DNA of 13,870 bases, taken from positions 1 through 13,870 of the forward strand of contig CAYOPG010000060.1 in assembly GCA_964405775.1 (NCBI GenBank), in the 5' to 3' direction. The translations under genes and the position numbers were made by a program. Under the pieces are notes generated by a model. It was not told the origin of the DNA. It saw only the letters and a list, made by a program, of their open reading frames with translations, and did no database searches. This document shows, one piece after another, positions 7,803-13,870 of the stretch. The first letter of the stretch is position 1; every line of letters begins with the position of its first letter. Source of the DNA: JAAZFF01 sp964405775 (GTDB taxonomy: Bacteria; Verrucomicrobiota; Kiritimatiellia; RFP12; UBA3636).

Positions 7803-9611
7803 TCACTGCTGCGGAACCGCCCCACCTGCGCCACTGCCGCCCGCGACACCCGCGCCTGAACCGCCGCGGGGTCTCCTACGTGTGGCTCCGCCGGCAGGTG
7901 TCTCGTTACCCGCCTGCGGCTGGCCTTCACCCGCATTGACGGTGAGCGTCCCGGAGTCGCCATCGCGGAGCGAATCGGTACGGCGCTCCGCAGCCTTGGC
8001 TGCCTCTTCCTTTGTCGGGATTTCCACTGCTTCCAAGATTTCACGCACATGATCCGAAACGGAACCTGCGAGCGGTGGTGTAAGCATTACCTCCTGACCA
8101 GGCTCTACACCGCCCAATATGTGCACAAACTGGTTGTTGTCTAGCCCGATCTGCACTTCGCGCATCTCGGTGCCGCTCTCGGTCTTCACCCAAACCGTGG
8201 GTTTTTTATCAACCCGCACTACGCTCTGAACAGGCAGGTACATCGCGTCAGAATACTGCTCCACGATGATCTCGGCTTGGCAGTTCATGCCGGATTTGAG
8301 GACATCCCCGCCATTGTCTATGTTGATCAGCGTCTTGTAAACTTTCAAGTCGGGGTTCGACCACATCCTCTGGGCATCTGGTAGCGGCGAAATCTGCGAA
8401 ATGACGCCGTTGAACACCTTGCCCGCGAGTGCGTCTACGCGTATTCGCGCAGGAAGTCCGGGATATATCTTCCTGAGATTGCTCTCATGCACTTCAACCT
8501 CCGCCACGAAAGCGTCCCCCACGGGCAGGTATATTAATTCCTGCCTCTCGTAAACCTGCTGCCCTTCAGCAAGCGGCTCCTGGTTCCAACGGCGGTTTTG
8601 CGTGCTAGTCGCGTAAATCACCAGACCCGCCTCTGGCGCGGTGATCTTGGCCTTGGCGATTTGCTCGTCGTATTTGTCAAGGCGCTCTTTCTGCAAATTG
8701 TACTCCTGCTCCCTGGCGCGCAACCTGGCCTGCGCGCTTACCACATCGGAATTAGCCTTGCGTTTTGTGCGCTCCAGCGCCATCTCGTTTTGGCGCACAT
8801 CGCTCTCGAGCTGCGCAATGTCGCGCTTATAGGTGTACCGCTCCAGGAGGTCGAGGTTGCTCTCTGCCGTCTTCAAGCTCAACTCTGAACGCTTCCAAGA
8901 CAACTCGTCGCTACGAAGCTCGGTCTCGGAAAGATAATCCTCATCAAAAAGCTTCTGAGACCAGTCATATTTGTCACGGGCCCGCTCCAACTCCTCCTGC
9001 GCGAGCGTGACACTGCCCTGCGCGTCGTTTAGCTTGTTGGGGTATTCGCCTTCGCGGTATTTCTCAAGATCCTCTTTTGCGAATCTTAATTTAAGTTCGG
9101 CTAGCTCCACATCGGACTGGGACTGGTTTGTCACGATCTCAAGCTCCTCTTTGGCAGATATGAACGCTGACTCGCTGTTCTGCACTGTGATATCCTGACT
9201 GACACGCTTCTCGATAAGATCCGAGGTGTCGAGCTCCACAAGAAGCTGCCCTTTTGTGACGCGAGTGCCCTCAGGCACGACATAAAGTATGGAAGGGCGT
9301 CCCTCGACCTCGCTTTTTATGATGATCTGGTCGCTGGCCTTGACCGATCCCGCCTCCGTGATGTTTATTACAAGCGGCCCCTTTTCAACCTTCGTGAAAA
9401 TCACGCCTGTATTGGCGTCCTCTGTGGTTCCGCCAAAGTAGAAATACAAACCTGCGGCAATAGCAAGAGCCGCTAAAATCATAATGCGCCGCTTTTTGGC
9501 TGAACCGCGGTTGTCCCTCGCTCTATCTCTCATGACGGCAGCCTCTTTCACGGCCTCTCTGGCCACGGCTTCGTCAACGGCAGAATTGTCTTTTTTCTTG
9601 TCTTCGCTCAT
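7803..9611 (-). CDS. Periplasmic membrane-fusion (adaptor) protein, HlyD/MacA family
   Basis: This 602-residue protein links the inner-membrane pump to the outer-membrane duct. Order of parts: a charged cytoplasmic N-terminus (1-41), a membrane anchor (42-59), the first lipoyl half (about 86-132), a long coiled-coil hairpin (about 134-320), the second lipoyl half with ITAPEAGLV (323-331), a beta-barrel domain (about 366-455), and a membrane-proximal domain (about 456-512). The tail (about 513-602) is first charged, then very rich in Gly, Ala and Pro with an Arg cluster (RRRPR, 578-582). Escherichia coli MacA has about 370 residues. The excess here lies in the extended hairpin, the cytoplasmic N-terminus and the low-complexity tail. 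The ATG start lacks a clear ribosome binding site. The stop overlaps the alternative GTG start of the ATPase gene, and the gap from the outer-membrane factor is 44 bases. Confidence 0.9.
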   Translation of the reverse strand: MSEDKKKDNSAVDEAVAREAVKEAAVMRDRARDNRGSAKKRRIMILAALAIAAGLYFYFGGTTEDANTGVIFTKVEKGPLVINITEAGSVKASDQIIIKSEVEGRPSILYVVPEGTRVTKGQLLVELDTSDLIEKRVSQDITVQNSESAFISAKEELEIVTNQSQSDVELAELKLRFAKEDLEKYREGEYPNKLNDAQGSVTLAQEELERARDKYDWSQKLFDEDYLSETELRSDELSWKRSELSLKTAESNLDLLERYTYKRDIAQLESDVRQNEMALERTKRKANSDVVSAQARLRAREQEYNLQKERLDKYDEQIAKAKITAPEAGLVIYATSTQNRRWNQEPLAEGQQVYERQELIYLPVGDAFVAEVEVHESNLRKIYPGLPARIRVDALAGKVFNGVISQISPLPDAQRMWSNPDLKVYKTLINIDNGGDVLKSGMNCQAEIIVEQYSDAMYLPVQSVVRVDKKPTVWVKTESGTEMREVQIGLDNNQFVHILGGVEPGQEVMLTPPLAGSVSDHVREILEAVEIPTKEEAAKAAERRTDSLRDGDSGTLTVNAGEGQPQAGNETPAGGATRRRPRGGSGAGVAGGSGAGGAVPQQ

Positions 9612-9655
9612 TGTTGGTTTATAAATACAGTTTCAGTTAAATCCAGTGCGCCAGA

Positions 9656-11560
9656 CTATTCCTGTGGCTCTGTCTGGAGAAGTCCGTAATCATCCAGACC
9701 TTCTTCTTTCCACACACCATCTACCGTCACATCGAGCAATCCCAGCTCTTTGAGCAGTTGCATCTCGTTATCACGATATCCCTTGATGGCTCCGAACAGC
9801 GAATTCTGAGCCGAGACGAGCGCCGCCTGGGCATCCAGCACGTCTCGCATCTCTGCCCGTCCAGATTGTAGCAACAGGTCGTTGTTGGCGACGCGCTTTT
9901 CCGCAAGAGAAACGGCGGTGTACTGAATTTTCAGTTGTTCGCGTTTTTCCCGTAGTTGTCGAACGTTTCGCCTCACCGACTCTTTAAGAGAATCCTCCTC
10001 AGCCTGATACGCGCGCACAGCCGCCTCTAAATTAATGAGGCTGTTACGGTATGCATCCCTCTCCGACCTGCGTTCAAAAGGCAAGTCGATGTTAAGCAAC
10101 CCGCCAAGCCTCGCCTCGTTCAACTTGAAATCGCCGTTGCCGTCTGCCCCGGATCCCGCACCCTCGCCTGCCGACGCCGAGCCGCCGATCGTTATCTCCG
10201 CACGCAGCGCATCCTCAGCCACAAGCACTTTACGCTGGGCGTCCTCTAGCTTGTCAATGTTTGTTCGAAAGTCAGGCCTATTATCAAACGCCACGCGTAT
10301 CGCGGCATCCACCCTATCTTTAAGCACCCCTTCGTCGACAGACTCCGGCTTGCCAAGCTCCGGCTCCACGCCAGCCTCACCTGCATCGTACGCCTCCATA
10401 TCCGTCTTTGCAAACCGCGACACCTCCTTCTCAAGATCGAGCAACGCCGCGTCCGAAAGATCAAGGCGCGCGTCAGGCGGGAGTCCCAGCTTCATCTTGA
10501 AGGACTCCTGCACGCCTTCGTAGGACTGACTCGCGCTGATCCAGCGGTTTCTGGCGTTAAGTTCGCTCTGACGCGACTGGTCGAAGTCGGACTTAGACAG
10601 CCTCCCCGCATCAGCCATGCGGCTAGAACGGCGTGTCGAAACGATGACGCGCCTATAGTTGTCCTCCTCGTTCATCAAAGTGCGCTTCGAAAGCAACACA
10701 CCCATGTAGTCGCTTGATATTCCCACCATGAATTCACGTTTGTACTGCTCGAACTCGCGCACGGCGTAAACAAGATTGCGCTGTGCTTGTGTTAGCGACT
10801 CCATGTTGACGAGCTTGCCGGACCCTCTAAGCAACGGGATCTTCACGCTCGCATCTGCCACAAGCCCCCACGCCGACTCTCTCTCCCCGGTCAACATGCC
10901 GGCAAGATCGACAGCGATAGAGCTGGAGACTTGCGTTCCATTTTCGAACTTTTTGGCCGACCCCAGCTTCATTTGATTATTGTAACCGGTATCGCGGTCG
11001 CCATCCGGAGCCGAGCTGTTGATCGCCGCAGAAAGCATGCCCGAGAAGGTAGTCCTGAAAGCGTGGTTTTCTAGGTCGAGACCAAGCGCCGTCATGTAGA
11101 GCGATTCTTTTTTCGCCTGATATTCCCTGCTGTTTGCTGCGGCTATTTTAAGCGCGTCGGAGAGGCCTATACGCAACACGTTGGTGGTGTCGAACCCCAC
11201 GTCGACCTTGTCAGCCGGCTTGAGACGCTTGTCCCCATTCCAATATTCGGAATCCGGCATGTCCCGGATGCCCATAGACGCCTCGTTGAACACCTCAAGA
11301 TTCTGATCCAGCAGCAACCTCCGGCGTAGGGTGTCGCCGGGCGTCTCTATTACAAGCTTCTCTTCACGCCCTGTAACGACCCGCTGCGCGGCGCTGAGGT
11401 AATGCTCCGAACGTTCGTCGGCCTCCTTCCGCCAGTCACTCGTGCTCTTGCACCCGCCTGACATCAGAAACACAGTTGCCGACACAGCAACGATACAAAC
11501 CTTGAACATGTGGTGAAGTATATTGGGAAAGCTCCGCATTATTATATTGAAATTCATCAT
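9656..11560 (-). CDS. TolC-family outer-membrane factor
   Basis: This 634-residue protein should form the trimeric outer-membrane and periplasmic exit duct of the pump. After a hydrophobic signal (about 19-34) and Cys 37 comes a charged region. Two TolC-like repeats follow, each with long amphipathic helices: the first around residues 130-350, the second around 430-605. The second ends with a typical block (ALVSAQNSLFGAIKGYRDNE followed by MQLLKELG). The signal ends LMSGGC. A cysteine here suggests a lipoprotein, as in many outer-membrane factors, but Ser rather than Leu/Val at -3 makes the lipobox weak. An acidic, low-complexity insertion (about 376-406) lies between the repeats. The start is uncertain: in-frame ATGs occur at codons 1, 2, 8 and 18, and starting at 18 would give a compact signal peptide. 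It is the first gene of the operon. Confidence 0.88.
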   Translation of the reverse strand: MMNFNIIMRSFPNILHHMFKVCIVAVSATVFLMSGGCKSTSDWRKEADERSEHYLSAAQRVVTGREEKLVIETPGDTLRRRLLLDQNLEVFNEASMGIRDMPDSEYWNGDKRLKPADKVDVGFDTTNVLRIGLSDALKIAAANSREYQAKKESLYMTALGLDLENHAFRTTFSGMLSAAINSSAPDGDRDTGYNNQMKLGSAKKFENGTQVSSSIAVDLAGMLTGERESAWGLVADASVKIPLLRGSGKLVNMESLTQAQRNLVYAVREFEQYKREFMVGISSDYMGVLLSKRTLMNEEDNYRRVIVSTRRSSRMADAGRLSKSDFDQSRQSELNARNRWISASQSYEGVQESFKMKLGLPPDARLDLSDAALLDLEKEVSRFAKTDMEAYDAGEAGVEPELGKPESVDEGVLKDRVDAAIRVAFDNRPDFRTNIDKLEDAQRKVLVAEDALRAEITIGGSASAGEGAGSGADGNGDFKLNEARLGGLLNIDLPFERRSERDAYRNSLINLEAAVRAYQAEEDSLKESVRRNVRQLREKREQLKIQYTAVSLAEKRVANNDLLLQSGRAEMRDVLDAQAALVSAQNSLFGAIKGYRDNEMQLLKELGLLDVTVDGVWKEEGLDDYGLLQTEPQE

Positions 11561-11580
11561 CTAAAACCATATCCGCCGTC

Positions 11581-11606
11581 AACGGCATTGGTGTTCAAAC
11601 GCCGTT
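11581..11606. promoter_or_regulatory. Inverted repeat in the leader of the efflux operon
   Basis: AACGGC (11581-11586) and GCCGTT (11601-11606) form a perfect six-base inverted repeat. It continues inward with one mismatch and two more pairs around a loop of about eight bases. It lies between the predicted transcription start (about 11619) and the first ATG at 11560. It could be an operator for a dimeric regulator or an RNA hairpin in the leader. No regulator gene is present in the window. Confidence 0.4.
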
Positions 11607-11625
11607 AAACAACGAAATATTGTGC

Positions 11626-11654
11626 ATTCTATATTATAATTTCACGGCTTGCAA
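11626..11654 (-). promoter_or_regulatory. Promoter of the efflux operon
   Basis: On the minus strand, TTGCAA (11654-11649), a 17-base spacer and TAGAAT (11631-11626, five of six matches to TATAAT). The predicted start is near 11619, giving a leader of about 60 bases that contains an inverted repeat. Its -35 hexamer is the same six bases used by the metX promoter, because TTGCAA is its own reverse complement. Confidence 0.55.
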
Positions 11655-11677
11655 CAAGCATAAAGTTACAATATAAT
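11649..11677 (+). promoter_or_regulatory. Promoter of the metX-metW fusion gene
   Basis: TTGCAA (11649-11654), a 17-base spacer and a perfect TATAAT (11672-11677). Transcription should begin near 11683-11685, only 12-14 bases before the ATG at 11697. The transcript is therefore almost leaderless and has no room for a normal Shine-Dalgarno sequence. No riboswitch (SAM or other) can fit in such a leader. Confidence 0.7.
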
Positions 11678-11696
11678 CACAATCTTATTACAGACC

Positions 11697-13442
11697 ATGA
11701 TTACAAAAACGCACAAAATAAAACTGACATTGCCGGACGGAGGGCTAAAGCTGGAAAAGGGCTGCTCTTTTTCTGAAATAGAAGTTGCATACGAAACTTG
11801 CGGCACGCTGTCGCCGGAGCGCGACAACGTGGTATTCATCTGCCATGCGCTCACGGGTGACGCACATGTCGCCGGACGCCACGAAGGCGACGTCAAGGAC
11901 ACTGGCTGGTGGTCTAACATGGTAAAACCCGGCGGCGGAATCGACACCGATGAGTTCCACGTAATTTGCGCCAACATACTGGGAGGTTGCAGCGGCACTA
12001 CCGGCCCCTCGTCCATAAACCCCGCGACGGGCACCCCGTATGGCTCGTCATTCCCGAACATCACTGTCGGCGATATCGTGACCGTACACAAAATGCTGCT
12101 AGAACAGCTGGGGTTCAAAAAAATTCACGCTGTCATAGGCGGCAGTTTCGGCGGAATGCAGGCATTGGAGTTCTCGGTCAGATTCCCCGGATTTGCGGAA
12201 AAGTGCGGAGTTATAGCTTCCGGCGCGAGCATGACGACTCAGGCGCTGGCATTCGACATTGTCGGACGCGACCTGATCCTTAACGACCCCAACTGGAACA
12301 AAGGCGACTATTATGAAAACGGCGCCCCAAGGACCGGACTCGCACAGGCTCGAAAACTAGCCCACATAACATACCTGTCAGGCGAAATGATGAGGGAGAA
12401 ATTCGGACGCCGCATTCGCATGCAGGAGAACGCCGAAAACAACGACATCGACGAACAAAAGAAGTTCGAAGTCGAGTCTTACCTCGACTACCAAGGGCAG
12501 AAGTTCATAAAACGATTTGATGCGAATTCATACCTGCACATCACTCGCGCGATGGACGAATACGATCTGGAATCAGACTTCGGCTCCCTTGCCGACTCGC
12601 TGTCTCGCACACAATCTCGCACGCTTGTCGTGGCGTTAAGCGGAGACTGGCTGTTTCTGCCGAAACAGTCCGAAGCAATCTCAAGGGCTCTCTTCAAAGG
12701 CAAAAAAGACGTGTCTTACTTCTGCCTTACGGCACCCGCTGGACATGACGCCTTTCTGACACATGTTGAAGAGCTCGTCGAAGTGGTATCGAATTTTTTG
12801 ACCCGCAAACCATCGAATATAACAGAAGAGGTTACTGCCGAGAAGGCCTCGGACTATGCCAGACTTATTTCAATGATACCGGGGAACATCTCCTCTGTCC
12901 TTGACTTGGCATGCTACGACGGAGCATTGCTTAGGCAAATCGCAAACCGCCACCCGGAGATAAGACGTACAGGCGTTGATATTGACTGCGAAGCTCTGGT
13001 AAAAGTAATGCGCGATGGCTGCAATGCCATGCTGGCAGACGTCGATGCCGGCCTGAAAAACATCCCAGACGACACTTTTGACTGCGCTGTCCTTAGCGAA
13101 AGCCTTCAGGTTATGAAGCACCCGGACAAAGTCCTCCGCGAATTGCTTCGCATCGCTCCGGTGGGTCTGGTGAGCTTCCCCAACTTCGGGATGTGGCGCA
13201 TACGCATAAGCCTTTTGGTTTACGGGAGGATGCCTAAAACCAAGCAGTTGCCTTACGAGTGGTACAATACTCCCAACATTCATCTTTGCACCATACGAGA
13301 CTTCTTCGACCTTTGCAAAAAGCTTGGGATAAAAGTCGAGAAAATTGAATATCTGTCAACTCTCAAATTTAGCAAGCTACTGAATTTTCTTGGCTTCAAG
13401 AACCTTGGCGCATCCCGAGTGCTTGTGAAAATTCGCCGGTAA
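11697..13442 (+). CDS. metX: Homoserine O-acyltransferase (MetX) fused to MetW
   Basis: This 581-residue protein carries two normally separate proteins. Residues 1 to about 370 are MetX, an alpha/beta hydrolase that acylates the homoserine hydroxyl for methionine synthesis. Visible motifs are HALTG (50-54), GPSSINP (103-109), the nucleophile elbow GGSFGG with Ser 150, and the triad partners Asp 317 (SGDW) and His 350 (GHD). Whether acetyl-CoA or succinyl-CoA is used cannot be told by eye. After a linker (about 371-385), residues 386-581 match MetW: SFPNFG (493-498), GRMP (510-513), and the block from LPYEWYNTPN to CTIRDF (518-536). The MetW SAM-binding loop reads DLACYDG (403-409) where the family usually has DLGCGDG, so two glycines are lost. 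The frame is continuous with no sign of assembly error. Its promoter is back to back with the efflux promoter. The acyltransferase call is very sure. Confidence 0.95.
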   Translation: MITKTHKIKLTLPDGGLKLEKGCSFSEIEVAYETCGTLSPERDNVVFICHALTGDAHVAGRHEGDVKDTGWWSNMVKPGGGIDTDEFHVICANILGGCSGTTGPSSINPATGTPYGSSFPNITVGDIVTVHKMLLEQLGFKKIHAVIGGSFGGMQALEFSVRFPGFAEKCGVIASGASMTTQALAFDIVGRDLILNDPNWNKGDYYENGAPRTGLAQARKLAHITYLSGEMMREKFGRRIRMQENAENNDIDEQKKFEVESYLDYQGQKFIKRFDANSYLHITRAMDEYDLESDFGSLADSLSRTQSRTLVVALSGDWLFLPKQSEAISRALFKGKKDVSYFCLTAPAGHDAFLTHVEELVEVVSNFLTRKPSNITEEVTAEKASDYARLISMIPGNISSVLDLACYDGALLRQIANRHPEIRRTGVDIDCEALVKVMRDGCNAMLADVDAGLKNIPDDTFDCAVLSESLQVMKHPDKVLRELLRIAPVGLVSFPNFGMWRIRISLLVYGRMPKTKQLPYEWYNTPNIHLCTIRDFFDLCKKLGIKVEKIEYLSTLKFSKLLNFLGFKNLGASRVLVKIRR

Positions 13443-13444
13443 AT

Positions 13445-13479
13445 AAAAAGGGAACCCGACTTCAGGTCAGATTCCCTTT
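13445..13479 (-). terminator. Rho-independent terminator after tRNA-Leu
   Basis: Arms AAAGGGAA (13447-13454) and TTCCCTTT (13472-13479) pair perfectly around an inner GAC/GTC stem. Read on the minus strand, the hairpin is followed by a TTTTTATTT tract ending at 13441. It starts six bases after the tRNA-Leu CCA, so it fits as that gene's terminator. On the plus strand the tail after the stem is only a few U residues, so it would stop metX transcription less well, though the hairpin lies five bases after the metX stop. Confidence 0.75.
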
Positions 13480-13484
13480 AAAAA

Positions 13485-13571
13485 TGGTGCTCGGGGCGGG
13501 ACTTGAACCCGCATAAGATTGCTCCCACTAGCCCCTCAAGCTAGCGCGTCTGCCAATTCCGCCACCCGAGC
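13485..13571 (-). tRNA. tRNA-Leu (anticodon GAG)
   Basis: A class II tRNA of 87 bases including an encoded CCA (13487-13485). The acceptor arms are GCTCGGG (13571-13565) and CCCGAGC (13495-13489), with discriminator A (13488). The anticodon stem CTAGC/GCTAG encloses the loop TTGAGGG, giving GAG for leucine. The long variable arm and a GGTTCAAGTC T arm are present. It is the second minus-strand tRNA from the right edge and has its own candidate promoter and terminator. Confidence 0.96.
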
Positions 13572-13588
13572 GGGTGAAACGAGCGGGC

Positions 13589-13617
13589 AATTTAGCACGA
13601 AAGACCTTGTGAGTCAA
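13589..13617 (-). promoter_or_regulatory. Candidate promoter of tRNA-Leu
   Basis: On the minus strand, TTGACT (13617-13612), a 17-base spacer and TAAATT (13594-13589). The -10 box ends 17 bases before the tRNA 5' end. The -35 hexamer is identical to that of the tRNA-Tyr promoter, and the geometry is almost the same. This suggests the two neighbouring tRNAs can be transcribed separately. Confidence 0.55.
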
Positions 13618-13639
13618 CATGAAAGTGCCGCCGGTAAAG

Positions 13640-13714
13640 TGGCACTCCCACGGGGAATCGAACCCCGCTTTTAAGGATGAAAACCTTATGTCCTAACCGA
13701 TAGACGATGGGAGT
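13640..13714 (-). tRNA. tRNA-Glu (anticodon UUC)
   Basis: The acceptor arms are ACTCCCA (13714-13708) and TGGGAGT (13650-13644), with discriminator G (13643) and an encoded CCA (13642-13640), 75 bases in all. The anticodon stem TAAGG/CCTTA encloses TTTTCAT, giving UUC for glutamate. The G at the discriminator position and the GGTTCGATTCC T arm are typical of bacterial tRNA-Glu. Confidence 0.96.
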
Positions 13715-13746
13715 GTAAAAAACTTCGCTACGTAAAAACGGGTACG

Positions 13747-13776
13747 ATGCTATCATAAACCAACTTGACCATGCAA
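13747..13776 (-). promoter_or_regulatory. Weak candidate promoter of tRNA-Glu
   Basis: On the minus strand, TTGCAT (13776-13771), an 18-base spacer and TAGCAT (13752-13747), each four of six matches. It lies about 32 bases before the tRNA. Part of it falls in the left arm of an inverted repeat. The match is modest. Confidence 0.3.
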
Positions 13777-13803
13777 CCGCTTTTTTCATTTCTGGTTTAT
13801 GAT
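13752..13803. repeat. 11-bp perfect inverted repeat around a 30-bp spacer
   Basis: ATCATAAACCA at 13752-13762 is the exact reverse complement of TGGTTTATGAT at 13793-13803. Each arm contains TATGAT facing outward, which resembles a -10 element. The spacer contains a T6 tract. It could be a regulatory site upstream of tRNA-Glu or the edge of a divergent promoter for a gene beyond the window. I see no other feature in 13715-13870. Confidence 0.45.
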
Positions 13804-13870
13804 CACAGATTTACGCCATTTACGCCGAAATATCGATCTTTGCCTAGACGGCATTCTGTTATATGTGTTA

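Noticed and set aside
11697..12806. MetX half as a generic alpha/beta hydrolase
   Set aside because: The combination of HALTG, GPSSINP, the GGSFGG elbow, SGDW and GHD motifs, together with the MetW partner domain, is specific to homoserine O-acyltransferases.
13624..13646. Hairpin AGTGCC/GGCACT after tRNA-Glu as a terminator
   Set aside because: One arm overlaps the tRNA acceptor and CCA end, and only three T residues follow. It is not a convincing terminator.
1..13870. CRISPR arrays, transposons, prophage genes, toxin-antitoxin pairs or defence systems
   Set aside because: I saw no regularly spaced repeats, transposase motifs, terminal inverted repeats around genes, phage structural genes or short toxin-antitoxin-like pairs. 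The tRNA genes show no duplicated 3' ends nearby that would mark an integration site.

Overview
The window reads as a chromosomal segment of a Gram-negative-type (two-membrane) bacterium. It has an outer-membrane factor, a membrane-fusion protein and a MacB-type ABC pump, tRNA genes that encode their own CCA end, and sigma-70-like promoters, but few strong Shine-Dalgarno sequences. A DUF6785/DUF6784-type polytopic protein, a YfhO-like giant membrane protein and a MetX-MetW fusion together point towards the PVC superphylum (Lentisphaerota, Kiritimatiellota, Verrucomicrobiota or Planctomycetota). That assignment is inference from family recall; no rRNA or phylogenetic marker is present.

Layout from left to right. 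(1) Positions 1-2274, minus strand: the first 16 codons of an unidentified gene cut by the window edge, preceded by a 727-residue multi-spanning membrane protein (DUF6785 family). (2) Positions 2275-2597: an AT-rich divergent intergenic region with one candidate promoter in each direction and, between them, two imperfect copies of a 20-bp repeat that could be an operator. (3) Positions 2598-5186, plus: an 862-residue YfhO-like membrane protein. (4) Positions 5228-5760, minus: a strong promoter, tRNA-Tyr(GTA), then a small FtsB/DivIC-like bitopic coiled-coil protein. (5) Positions 5808-11560, minus: a four-gene tripartite efflux operon read in the order outer-membrane factor, membrane-fusion protein, ABC ATPase, ABC permease. 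The last three genes are tightly packed and probably translationally coupled. (6) Positions 11561-11696: a compact divergent control region in which the efflux operon and the methionine gene appear to share one palindromic -35 hexamer. (7) Positions 11697-13442, plus: a single polypeptide joining homoserine O-acyltransferase (MetX) to a MetW domain. (8) Positions 13445-13870, minus: tRNA-Leu(GAG) with its own promoter and terminator, tRNA-Glu(UUC), and an edge region with an 11-bp inverted repeat.

The four efflux genes should form one envelope-spanning machine. The ATPase and permease form the MacB-like inner-membrane motor, the fusion protein bridges the periplasm, and the TolC-like protein forms the outer-membrane exit duct. 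The substrate cannot be read from sequence. MetX-MetW catalyses homoserine activation for methionine synthesis. I see no phage, transposon, CRISPR or toxin-antitoxin signal. Most of the window is conventional housekeeping and envelope content. The most unusual items are the MetX-MetW fusion with an eroded SAM-binding loop and the shared-box divergent promoter in front of it.
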